Origin: Nothopassalora personata | Lineage: Eukaryota > Ascomycota > Dothideomycetes > Mycosphaerellales > Mycosphaerellaceae | Direction of reading: 5' to 3' | Length of the DNA: 64,000 bases | NCBI GenBank assembly: GCA_033816765.1 | Contig: CM066296.1 | Coordinates: forward strand, 1,178,001-1,242,000 | Shown here: in pieces, positions 54,955 to 64,000 of the stretch | Position numbering within the stretch: position 1 is the first letter of the stretch | How the letters are laid out: each line of letters starts with the position of its first letter | Program-made: the position numbers and the translations under genes | The notes under the pieces: model-generated | Seen by the model: only the letters and a program-made list of their open reading frames with translations | Database searches by the model: none | What the model was told of the DNA's origin: nothing

Positions 54955-56928
54955 CTAGTCAATGTCATCCGCAGCTGCCTTCTTGGGGTAGAAATTCAAA
55001 GTCCCCCGGCCGTCTTGACCAATCTCACCAGTGCGATCATATTGTGACCTCGCACGAATGTAAGGGTCCAACTTCCAATAATTTTCAGCTAATCGCTGCG
55101 CAATCCGATCGCGACCCTCTCCCTTGTCTTCACCATTAATCCACGCTATCGTCTCGCTCTCGTAGCTCTTCACAAGCTCCTTTCGCTCAGAGAGCAGTCG
55201 ATCGCGTTCTTGCGTCTTTTCCATTATTGCGTTCTCGCCTTCTGTGGGTTCGACGTATGACCATTGCCAATCTTCGTCACCATCCAGTTCCTTGGGGATC
55301 TGTGTCCGCGGCACGAACGCTTCGAGTTCCTTCACGTTACTGACGAAGTGAACTTTCCCTGCCACCACCGGGTCGAGCCAGCCTTTGATGATCTTCCAAA
55401 TGCCGGAGAAGATCCAGGGTGATTTGTAGACGAGGACGCTGGCGAGTGACTCGGGGTAGTTGGCTTCGAAGCATTTGATCATGAATTTGACGGGGGTGTA
55501 GTCCTAGGCGCAGAAAGCAGTCAGTTATGCTCGCGGAGCAGGCCTCAGTACTTAGATGAGGCTCAAATGATGGAGCGAGGCGCGTGGTGCAGTGCATATG
55601 CCCAAAACACCACACGCGCCTCAGCCACCGCTCAGTGCTTGTGCTGTACGTACCATGTTTGCCATGCTAAAGTCAGTCATGTCGAAGACAATCGTCGCCG
55701 TATCGATTGGTGGCCGTAGCATCATCCGTGCAGTCTCTATCGTGTATACCGTAAAGCGCTCGAGTGCTTTCTCGCTCTGCTCGCCACCGTGGTGTAATCG
55801 CACGCGCACGTAGCAGCACGGCCTGCCGTCCTTGTCGAGACCGTGTAAGAACGACTTGCCTAGCCGGAGTTGTGCTAAGAAGTCCTCACCTTCCTACATA
55901 GGTGGATCAGTCATGGTCGGGAGCCACGAGAATCTCAGACAACGCCGCGAACGGAGGAGCGCGGCACTGCACGACGCGCTCTCCCACCGCTCCGCTGGCT
56001 TCCAAGACACGACTCACACTTTAGGACGTACCTTCTTCTTAATTGCATTGGAGCTCTTCGATTCCCTAAAAGCGCCCTCCTCACCATTAATCATGATATC
56101 ATCATCCACATGCATATCCTTCAACCGCCAATGCAGAGTCGACAGCGCCATGACCTGCGCAGCATGCGTGTCCCACTTGCGCGCTCTCAAGAAGCGCAAC
56201 AGCAGCGCGTCAGGGTGATCGTGCTTCGTCATGGTCCAGAAAGCCTCACGGATCTGTTCAGGCGTCATGCTCGACAGCGCCTGCTCGTATTCCTTCACCT
56301 GGCCGTGCTTGTCGTTGTCTCCACCACCCACGCTGGCGTCACCGTCCTTGTCGGATTTGTCTTTTCTGAACCGTCCCATCAGCCCTTTCTTCTTTTTCTT
56401 CTCGAGCGTGTCGCTCGAACTCCATGCGCCGTTTGCGTGCTCATTTTCGTCCTTCACGCCGAACAAGTCCAGCGATTGCGCCCACATTTCCTTCAATTTT
56501 GCTACTTGATCTGGTGTGAGATTACCTGGTCGCCCGGGTAGCTGTTGGGGCGCCATGACCAGGTCGAGACTGGCGATATCCTGCGCACTGAGCGCGACTG
56601 ACTGTAGTTGTTGTTGTTCGTCCTGCTGCCTATCCTGCGAAGCACTCCAGCTTAGCGTACCATAGGCGACTGCGAGGGAGACAACGGCTGCAATTAGCAA
56701 AGTCCGAGGGTCGATCGCCGAGTGCTTGGTGATGTTGTCATGTGCTACGCGCGGCGGTGAAGGGCGAGATTGAGAGCTGTGGTGTCGAAGCAGCGGCGCG
56801 ATGGGTTGTGGTCGCGTGGGAGGGTTCCAATGCACGACGCGCTTAGGTAGACGGTGTTGGCGCACGAGTCTCGCAGCAGGACCCACCATGTACTGTAGAT
56901 GTCTTGGTGAGATTGTTGGCGCTGACAT
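54955..56928 (-). CDS. CRAL-TRIO (Sec14-like) lipid-transfer protein with N-terminal membrane anchor
   Basis: Three exons on the minus strand (56928-56032, 55893-55654, 55503-54955), with introns of 138 and 150 nt, give 561 residues. The N-terminus is Arg/His-rich and followed by a hydrophobic helix (about residues 74-96, LLIAAVVSLAVAYGTLSW), suggesting mitochondrial or other membrane anchoring. The CRAL-TRIO N-terminal helices are at about 230-290 (LLRFLRARKWD). The lipid-binding domain spans the splice sites (DKDGRPCCYVRVRLH, VFDMTDFSMANM, YPESLASVLVYKSPWIFSGIWKIIKGWLDP split by context). The C-terminal 110 residues are charged. Sec14-like proteins move or present phosphatidylinositol and other lipids. 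The unusual part is the membrane anchor. The gene shares a 216-bp promoter region with DAM1. Confidence 0.9.
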
Positions 56929-57144
56929 GGATCAACTCCCGTCCACAATTGCAGCCCGCTGTTCTCTCATCCGGATGTCCCTGCCGCCGCCGCTGCATCG
57001 TCATCGTCATCGCCAAACAACGACCGAGGTGGGGCCTGACCCGCTTGGCACATGGTAAACAGAAAGTCGCGTGCACGCGCGTGGTACCAGCATCAAATGC
57101 TGTGAGAAATCCATAGACCATTCCGGATGGTTTTGCAGTGAGAC

Positions 57145-57942
57145 ATGGCAACCTCAACGACCCCGGCGTCCATCGAACACCACCAGCGAAGCGCTTCCCA
57201 CTCCCGTACACGATCCGGCGCAATCCCTTCACGGCCAACGACACCACTACGGCCTCCATCACGAACGAGCCTCCGAGCATCACAGTCCACACCAACAGCT
57301 GGACCATCTCTCGGCGGCAATGACTTTCCGCTCGCGGCACTGGAGCCCGCGTTCGGCGAGTTCAGTGATGCAATGGCAGATCTCGAGGCGAACATGATGC
57401 ACTTGCAATTACTGAACGAAAGCATTGCACGTTTCAACGAGAACTTTGGCGCGTTCCTGTACGGCATGAACATGAGTGCCTTTTGTGTAGACTTTCCTGA
57501 AGTACGTTGATATCCGCCGGGGAGCTACCATATGTATGCTGACCACTTCAAGGCGCCGATCCCACAATCTTTCCAGCGACACACCGACAATGCCGCCAAT
57601 CAGTTGCAGAACTCTCCTTTCCCTAAGCAGACGAGACCGCCGGATCGAGACACTGAGGCGACTTTCATGACGTCTGATACGTCGTTCGTGGAGAATCCGC
57701 CAGACACTGCCAAGAAGCCAGCGAGCAGCAAGTTCAGCTCTGTGCCTTCGTCCACTGCCACTTCCAGACATAGAGAAGCTATGGCTCAAGCGCAAGCAAG
57801 AGGCGCTGCCGCCAGGGGAAGAGCGACAGGCAGCGGTATCGGAAGAGGGACGAGCAGCAGAGGAGGACGAGGCGGTGGCATTCCAAGAGCTGGCAGTGGT
57901 ATCGCTAGAGGCGTTGCTCGTGGCAGAGGCACTGTAAGATGA
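57145..57942 (+). CDS. DAM1: DASH complex subunit Dam1
   Basis: Two exons (57145-57501 and 57553-57942), with a 51-nt intron (GTACGT...TCAAG), give 248 residues. Dam1 is a subunit of the DASH/Dam1 ring that couples kinetochores to microtubules. The conserved domain is at about residues 62-120, with the signature MADLEANMMHLQLLNES, a FNENFGAFLYGMNM block and AFCVDFPE at the splice site. The second exon holds FMTSDTSFVENPP and ends in a Gly/Arg-rich tail (about residues 200-248) rich in RG repeats. The start at 57145 follows the divergent promoter shared with the CRAL-TRIO gene. Confidence 0.93.
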
Positions 57943-58426
57943 GGGAAAGAAACGATACATAGTCGCGGTGAATCAAGGCTCAGACCAGTTCTGCGAGGCA
58001 ACCATCTGCAAGCGATACCATGCCATGCATGAATACGGCTCCATCTGTCAGCTGGCCAGGATGCTTCACCGGCGCCTTGGCATACCAACCCGCATGTGAA
58101 GCGTTACCATACAGGAGGACCTGGTAATCTATGCGGCCTGCTGACACGTTTGCCGCATCCGTAGCCTTGTGGACCCATACGAGAGCCATACCTGGTCCGC
58201 CATGTACACGCCAACCCAACAGCGTGACGGACGACAATCGCTCGAGCAGGCAGCTCGTGCTACAAAAGGCGCCAACCTCATTGACTGCCCGGAGCGAGCA
58301 CCGCCCGATCATCATCTTCACCTCTGCCAACACCACAACGCCCGGCCAGAATTTCACCCTATACCAAAACCCTATTTCAACACCTACGTCCACCGCTCGC
58401 AAATCGAACCACACACCACCCTCACC

Positions 58427-58684
58427 ATGCCCCAACAACGAAACTGCATGTCCTGCAAAGGCAACGGCCAAGTTCGCCAACGCTGCTTCAGCTGCTCCGG
58501 ACGAGGCTCCCTCAACACCGCGACGGGAAACTTCAAGTGCAACACTTGCAGCGGGAGCTGCTACGTCTTCCGGTTCTGTGGGAGATGCAACGGGACGGGG
58601 AACCGATGTATGCCAATCAGCGCAGACGCGAGGAAACTCTGCTGGCGCAGACGGATTTCTGATTTTGTCTCATTAGGGGTCTGA
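58427..58684 (+). CDS. Small DnaJ-type cysteine-rich zinc-binding protein
   Basis: The frame from the ATG at 58427 encodes 85 residues. It has four CxxC modules in DnaJ-type spacing: CMSCKGNG, CFSCSGRG, CNTCSGSC and CGRCNGTG. These match the CxxCxGxG zinc-binding region of DnaJ co-chaperones but come without a J domain. An open frame extends upstream to 58169 but reads as low-complexity sequence, so the internal ATG after CTCACC is preferred. Small stand-alone proteins of this type are common in ascomycetes and uncharacterised. They could assist folding or act as thiol/zinc factors. Confidence 0.65.
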   Translation: MPQQRNCMSCKGNGQVRQRCFSCSGRGSLNTATGNFKCNTCSGSCYVFRFCGRCNGTGNRCMPISADARKLCWRRRISDFVSLGV

Positions 58685-59352
58685 AGGGTGATGTCCCATT
58701 CCCCGACGACGGTGGCAAGGAGACAGATATGCAGTCGGGATGTAAGAAGTAAGGATGGAGGAAATATCGTAAAATGGCTTGGCATGGGCATGGTTGAGGT
58801 AGCTTCCACGCGGACGTGGGGAATAGGTCAAGGGTCGTGGTCTGGCTCCTTCCTAAAGCATCGTCATGACCCGCAATTGCATCATTTTCTGCCAAGACTA
58901 CTATCGCCAAAACCTACCATCCACATTATTGGAATCAACCAAAATGAGCGATCGGCAACTGGCATAGAATTTTTCATCGAGACTGTAGATACGTTTCTTT
59001 CCATAGAGACATGATCCGTAGGTATCCATCTATCCTTTGGCCCCCGCCGCGCCAACTCCTCCAAGCCCATTCCGTTTATTACCCGCAAAACTGCGCCAAC
59101 AACAAAAGGGGGGTATCGGGGGATCGTCACGCAATCCATTGCATCGCATCGCATCGCATCGCATCGCATCGCATCGCATCGCATCGACTTCGAGGCGTAA
59201 TAAAGGTTCTATGAGGACATCTTTCTCATCTGGATTTCATCAAGGTATCCCCTCACCACAGCAGCAGTGACCCCAGCTGCGCATTGCGGTAGTGTATCTC
59301 CTCTTTCTCCCCCATCGTTTTGTCGTTCATATCCTTGTGGGCCTGCCCGATC
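58685..59352. other. Intergenic region with (GCATC)9 microsatellite
   Basis: A perfect pentanucleotide run, nine copies of GCATC, lies at 59141-59185. No gene is seen. The region probably holds the 3' ends of the two converging genes. Confidence 0.7.
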
Positions 59353-61200
59353 TTATGCTAACGGCATTGCCAGCGGCGGTCCAGCAGCAGCGGCTCTTTC
59401 TTTTCGGACGGCCCATCCCTTAAGCGCAAACACGCACACCTCCCACGCGAGAGTGATGCCCGTCAATCCCATCGTCACGGTGAAAATCGTCATCGCGTCC
59501 AATCCATTACTCTCAATCGCGCCAACCGTATCGGCGGCGCTGTTCATGAACATCAAGCCTCCGGACGTCAGACAGAACGCCGCGACGATCTCGCTCGGGG
59601 GTCGCGATGGGAAATGTGAGGTCGGCGGCTTCAGATACAACGTTATGTAGGTCGCGGCTCGGGCCAGCGCAAACGCCGTGAAGAGACCGCCCCATTGCGC
59701 ATGCATCATTGTGCTGACCATGGAGTTTTGGTGGTGCGCGCCCATCATCATGCCGAGGAGCATTATGGTCACTGCTGGCATTGGGTTCAGAGGGATTCTG
59801 TACGACGTTGGTTCCGTCCACGCCGCGCTTTCGGGCTTCTCGATCGCGAGGGTTCCGGGAAAGTGGATGGGGTCCGTATGGCTGTGGGTGTGGACCTGGC
59901 TCTTCTGCACGATTGTAGTCGTGTTCGTTAACTCCCTCAACCAAGCGGACTCAAGCATCATCCCCAACAACCCTCCACCAAAGAACAAGATCGTAATACT
60001 CAAATGCTCCAGATCCGAGGGCGTCCAGGCTTTGCCCCAGCCGTTCAAATGTTCGAGGAAGACATTACTAGCACCGTACAGCCAAATCACGAAACTCTCC
60101 GTAAATTCCGCTGACGGCACCATCGTCTTCCACTTGGACACCAAATGCTTCTCGGGTCGAACGTTCCACGCCCAGCCAAACTCCGTAAAAGCTCCCATCC
60201 AGCGGCCCATGGTGAGGAGGCCATACCAGAAGAAGATCCCGCCCTTGATGTAATGCGCCAGCCCGGAGAAAATTTGACGATCGCGGAAGAGGCCGCCGGA
60301 AACGATGAAGCCGGAGAGGAGGGCGGCGAAGCCGAAGAGTAGGAGAATTTTCTCGGTGAAGATTTGGAGGAAGCGGATGGTTTTCGAGGCTCGATCGGTG
60401 GAAATGCGGCGGACACTCTTTGAGATGAAGCGGTCTACGCGGTTGTTGCCTAGGAAGCCTGCCCTTTCTGGATCTTCATGCTCCTGGTCTGAGTCGGAAC
60501 TGATGTCCATATCGTCGAATGCCTCTTCTTCTGGTTTTGTGTGTACGTCGTCTGAGGAGTTTTGTCTGGAGCCGAACAGGGACGCTGAGTTGCGCTCGGG
60601 TCCCATGCCTGAGTCGCGGGAATCTCTGGGAGAGATCTCATCATTGTACTGGTGCAGCTGGCTGTGCTGCGCCACTAGCGCCGCTGTCAAGGGCCGGCTT
60701 TGCTGGGTTGAGGATCTCCTGCTGCTCCTGTACTCGCCGTACGCCACGTAGAAGGACATGAGAGACCAGACGATTGTGAAAGCTGTCACGACCCAGCCCA
60801 GAGGATGATGCGAATTGTTCTGGTACAGGTCTGGGGTCGAATGGTTGTACACGAATCCAGTGAACAGGCCGAGCCCATTCCAGGCGTGGAAGAGGATCTG
60901 CGCTGGGAGATGGTACCGCGATCGTGCTACACTCAGCATGATCGCTAAAGGCATTGCGATGAACCAGGCCAGAATCATCAAGACCATGTGCGCCAAAAGC
61001 CAACCAAATTGCTCAGGATGCCGAAAGTAGCTGGCTGGTAGGTGTGCAGTCTCGGTCGGGGTCATGGCCTCCCCTGGCTTCTTTGGCGCCGCCGCTGCCA
61101 TATCCATACTGCCATGCTTGTCGCCATGAGCTGCTACAAGCTGCAGCGCCCCAAGGAGAAGCGCCGCTGTAGTTACGAATGATGCCCGCTGTAGTCGCAT
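59353..61200 (-). CDS. YTP1: Ytp1-family multi-spanning membrane protein
   Basis: The intronless frame from the ATG at 61200 encodes 615 residues. It has a signal sequence (RASFVTTAALLLGALQLVAAHG) and a His/Met-rich segment (HGDKHGSMDM). A first group of membrane helices follows at about residues 60-165 (DUF2427-like), then an acidic Ser-rich loop (about 170-260). A second helical group (about 280-600) carries the Ytp1 blocks GLAHYIKGGIFFWYGLLTMGRWMG, FVIWLYGASNVFLEHL and LSITILFFGGGLLGM. Yeast Ytp1 is a putative membrane protein of unknown function, proposed to be linked to the mitochondrial or secretory system. The His/Met segments might bind metal, which is inference only. Confidence 0.9.
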   Translation of the reverse strand: MRLQRASFVTTAALLLGALQLVAAHGDKHGSMDMAAAAPKKPGEAMTPTETAHLPASYFRHPEQFGWLLAHMVLMILAWFIAMPLAIMLSVARSRYHLPAQILFHAWNGLGLFTGFVYNHSTPDLYQNNSHHPLGWVVTAFTIVWSLMSFYVAYGEYRSSRRSSTQQSRPLTAALVAQHSQLHQYNDEISPRDSRDSGMGPERNSASLFGSRQNSSDDVHTKPEEEAFDDMDISSDSDQEHEDPERAGFLGNNRVDRFISKSVRRISTDRASKTIRFLQIFTEKILLLFGFAALLSGFIVSGGLFRDRQIFSGLAHYIKGGIFFWYGLLTMGRWMGAFTEFGWAWNVRPEKHLVSKWKTMVPSAEFTESFVIWLYGASNVFLEHLNGWGKAWTPSDLEHLSITILFFGGGLLGMMLESAWLRELTNTTTIVQKSQVHTHSHTDPIHFPGTLAIEKPESAAWTEPTSYRIPLNPMPAVTIMLLGMMMGAHHQNSMVSTMMHAQWGGLFTAFALARAATYITLYLKPPTSHFPSRPPSEIVAAFCLTSGGLMFMNSAADTVGAIESNGLDAMTIFTVTMGLTGITLAWEVCVFALKGWAVRKERAAAAGPPLAMPLA

Positions 61201-63221
61201 GAAGCACAACTCTGAGAGGTGAGTGAGAGTAGCAGAAACACGAAGCTTCCGAAGCTGGATATCTGGCGTCAGCTCTCGAGGTCGCGAACGATGTGCGATC
61301 AGTACTGCGGTGAGCTGTCAATACTAGGATGTGTGATCAGGCCGAAGCTGTCAGAAGGAGCGCGTCACTGCTGCTGCGGTGCTGGAGATATCGATCGCAG
61401 CAGCGAGGAAAGCGCAAGAAAGATGTCGGAAACGGACAAAGCTGCAGGAGCGGTGGTGCACTCATATCCTGATAGATAAAGCGATCGAGCACAGGTCACG
61501 CAAGCTGAGAGCTCCATCATTCATCACAGGACTGAACGAACGCGGACAGTAGTCCGCATCGACGCGATTCCCTCTTGGGCAAACGCGCTATAGTCAGCGC
61601 GCTACTGATGCGCGTGTTACGCTAGCCATGCGTCCGTCAGCATCCGTGAAGATGTGCTTGCGATAGACTGCAGTCGCCGACTAAGCCCAGTCGTGCGACC
61701 GTGCGCTCCGCGTGGTGCGTGGTTCACTGCAGCCTGCAGGCATCCATTCGACGTCATCCCACCAGCTCGGACGCGGGAAGGCGCGGACGCCGAAGCCCCG
61801 CGGATTTTCTCGTTACACTTTCTTTCGAGGTCGGTGTTGATGTAATGTTCGGAGGCTAAACATCAGTTCGACTCACCACTGTGGCATGTAGAAGTAACGT
61901 ATTCCCTGTCAGGTATGCTCTTCCTTCTCCCTCGACGATCCGGATCGTTGTCTTCATCGAATCCGATGGACTCCCTTCGTGCCTTCGTGCTTTCGGAATC
62001 GCGACTTGGCAGCAGAGGAATTGTTTCCAGCACACCACATCGTAGGCCAACGCTGCAGGAGCTCGATTCCGTCGTAGTCTGCTGAGCCCCGGATGACCAA
62101 TGCACGACCGATGCCAATCCTTAAGCCCACTTCGCTCGAATCGTCCGCGGCAGCCGAACAACAACATCGCGATCTTATTCTGCCAGTAGCTTCCATACCC
62201 CAAAGTGGGTCGAACGTATGATTAGTGTCACTCGTTCAGTCGCGAATTCCTCTTCGTTCCAGGCTTCATCAACGTATCATGTAAGCAGCGGCAATCGCTT
62301 TCGCATAAGAACCAACAAAGTTGCTGACAGGGCGCAGAAACGTGGCGCGCATTTGTGCTTCCCTGCGAGTCGTGAAGGTAAGTATCGCCCAGCTTCCTCC
62401 ACGTCTCCTTCGTTCACGTGCGCATCGGTGATGGGGCTGAAGCTTGAAGCTTTGGTGATGCGCTCCGCGGAGTGCGAAGCTCATAATTCGGTCATCGGAA
62501 CAAGCGGTGCATCCCCAAGATCATCGCCTGTAGTCTCGATCCGAGGAAGCCTGCCAAAGAGTGTCTGATGACCGACATGGATGATGTGTCCTTGGTCGCG
62601 CCTGCTTCGCATATTTGGGATGCGTGTAATACAGGCTGGATTAGCAATGACACGACGCCTAGACTCATCACTGTTGAAGTGAAATTATCAGAGACCGATG
62701 GAGTGGCGGACACAGTTTCACCGGAAAATGAAGGTGAGGTCAGTATAGTGAATCGCAACAGAAAGCTTGATGGCTGTTTCAGTGTGACGAAGGCCTTGGC
62801 GCAGTTCGAGTCCAGTAGGTACTTGTACCAACCACCCCAAGCCCTCACCACAACCATTTTGATGACCGAAGTCTCCCTCACGGACAGGTGCGACGGACGG
62901 CTCAAGCACGTTGGCAGCGCACTCCCCCAACAACTAGCTCACCGTAGTCGGCCAGTGTCAAGTGTCCCTTCCGCCTTGCGGCTTCTCGTGGACGTGGAGT
63001 AGCATTGATCTATCGCGTGTAATACTGAGCACATCTCATTGGCCTTGAGAAGGTGCTCCACCTTACCACGCGAAGTGTACATTTGTGTTGGAGGGGAAGG
63101 AAATGGAAAAGCGCGAGGAGAGAAGGAAACGGGCGAAAGAATCATATGCGGATGCAGTGTGTCGCTGCAGACAGCTTCGTGGCTATCTCGAACGTGAAGT
63201 ATTGTACAAGAATGGCGGAGA
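61201..63221. other. Region with no supported gene
   Basis: About 2 kb holds only unrecognised frames. The best is plus 62568-63002 (144 codons from ATG, starting MTDMDDVSLVAPASHIWDAC), which has ordinary composition but no motif I know and is opposed by other open frames. It probably contains the YTP1 promoter on its left. Confidence 0.4.
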
Positions 63222-63998
63222 TCAGCCTGCAGCGAAGCCGACCTTCCTGGCAACGGGTGCGATGCCAGATGTAATATTGTCGAGCATACGGTCCATTCCA
63301 TCGAGGTCCAGGTTCCCGGCATCAAGCAACTGTTGATCTTGGTTCGCTGGTCGTTCGGCAGCCTGGAAGAGCTGGCGTGCAGGTGGGGGTGGTCGAATTG
63401 CCTGCTGGATGATGGCTTGGTACTCAGCTGAGATCAAGAGATCCCGCTGAGTGTTCATGTGGCCTATGCCAGCGCTGGACGCCTTGGTACCGAAGTGCGA
63501 GATGGAAGTGATATTTTCGCTCGTGGTGTCGATGTCCGTGAGATGCGCAAGGCCGGGTGAGTACAGCGAGCCGATGCTCCCGCCACTTGTCGTGCTCCGC
63601 TGCCAGAATTGTTGTATGCTGGTGATCGAGTATACGTCGCTGTTGTACCACATGGCGACGCTTTCGTCTGACTGGCCGGTGTACGAGCTAATTGATGAGA
63701 CCGACACACCACCTCTTGCCGCTGTACCAGGCACCTTTCTAGCTCCAGTAAACAGCTGCTCGGCCTTAGCCTTGCGGGTGTTTGGTGTCATTGGAGCCAA
63801 CTTGGACAAGCCCTTGAGCGGTCTCGACGGCTCTGCTGACTCGTGTGTGGCTGTAGGGCCCAGGAAGCCTTCGACTGCAAAGCTCTCTACACCACGACCT
63901 GCTTTTGTTGAGCCAGCAGCTTCCCAGATACCCCACTGACCATCTTCGAGCAGTGCAAGAATGCCCTTGCCTGCCAGGATCCACTTTGCGTCGAGTAT
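63222..63998 (-). CDS. C-terminal part of a Nup37-like / WD-repeat nucleoporin (runs off the window)
   Basis: The minus-strand frame enters from beyond the window end and stops at 63222-63224 after 259 codons. It begins with a propeller-like strand region (AKWILAGKGILALLEDGQWGIWE), passes through a linker and the phrase KLAPMTPNTRKAKAEQLF, and ends in a Ser/Thr-rich and Pro-rich tail. This arrangement, with a tryptophan-rich beta-propeller blade followed by an APMTPNTRK-type motif, is what I associate with ascomycete Nup37 orthologues of the nuclear-pore Y complex. The assignment rests on memory of the family style and is moderate. Confidence 0.5.
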   Translation of the reverse strand: MLDAKWILAGKGILALLEDGQWGIWEAAGSTKAGRGVESFAVEGFLGPTATHESAEPSRPLKGLSKLAPMTPNTRKAKAEQLFTGARKVPGTAARGGVSVSSISSYTGQSDESVAMWYNSDVYSITSIQQFWQRSTTSGGSIGSLYSPGLAHLTDIDTTSENITSISHFGTKASSAGIGHMNTQRDLLISAEYQAIIQQAIRPPPPARQLFQAAERPANQDQQLLDAGNLDLDGMDRMLDNITSGIAPVARKVGFAAG

Positions 63999-64000
63999 CT

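Noticed and set aside
59141..59185. CRISPR-like or functional tandem array
   Set aside because: It is a plain (GCATC)9 microsatellite without spacers, in a eukaryotic genome.

Overview
The window comes from a filamentous ascomycete, most likely a Dothideomycete of the Mycosphaerellales/Capnodiales type (inferred from protein style, not proven). The genes have 47-60 bp GT-AG introns in most cases. They encode ascomycete proteins: a Dal5-type permease, Fmp25, Dam1, Ytp1, a DUF7580 protein and a berberine-bridge oxidase. A 29-kb block shows the classic mark of repeat-induced point mutation (RIP): CpA/TpG are scarce, TpA is abundant, CpG is kept, and reading frames are full of TAG/TAA stops.

Positions 1-1536 and 30465-30827 are the two halves of one Zn2Cys6 gene. 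Between them lies a single Ty1/copia retrotransposon (1537-30459, minus orientation), flanked by the 5-bp target duplication GAAAC. It is itself a nest. A chromodomain Ty3/gypsy element (5150-12768, plus, target duplication TACTA) sits in its reverse transcriptase/RNase H region. A second, unusually long gypsy element (15727-28758, minus, duplication GTAGT) sits between its gag-protease and integrase parts. A solo LTR of the copia's own family lies at 1933-2108 and a foreign solo LTR at 18555-18902. Three nearly identical ~760-bp SINE-like elements are each flanked by a perfect 14-bp duplication. The three large elements are RIP-degraded. The SINE-like copies and the 18.5-kb solo LTR are not, so they arrived later.

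The region 31.5-53 kb mixes intact genes with decayed ones. Intact or near-intact: a C2H2 zinc-finger protein divergent from a DUF7580 protein, the uracil-DNA glycosylase gene, an MFS anion permease, a secreted FAD oxidase and mitochondrial FMP25. Decayed: a duplicated-module locus, a 2EXR/F-box-like gene, a small secreted cysteine protein with a stop right after its signal peptide, and a C2H2 fragment. A 573-bp MULE-like MITE with long modular inverted repeats lies at 43475-44047. The region 54.9-64 kb is ordinary housekeeping sequence: a Sec14/CRAL-TRIO membrane protein divergent from DAM1, a small DnaJ-type zinc protein, YTP1, and the 3' end of a probable nucleoporin.

The points most worth following are the seamless gene disruption, the young SINE-like family, the roughly 1000-codon unidentified third reading frame in the long gypsy element, and the 24-bp palindromes in that element's LTRs and between its reading frames.
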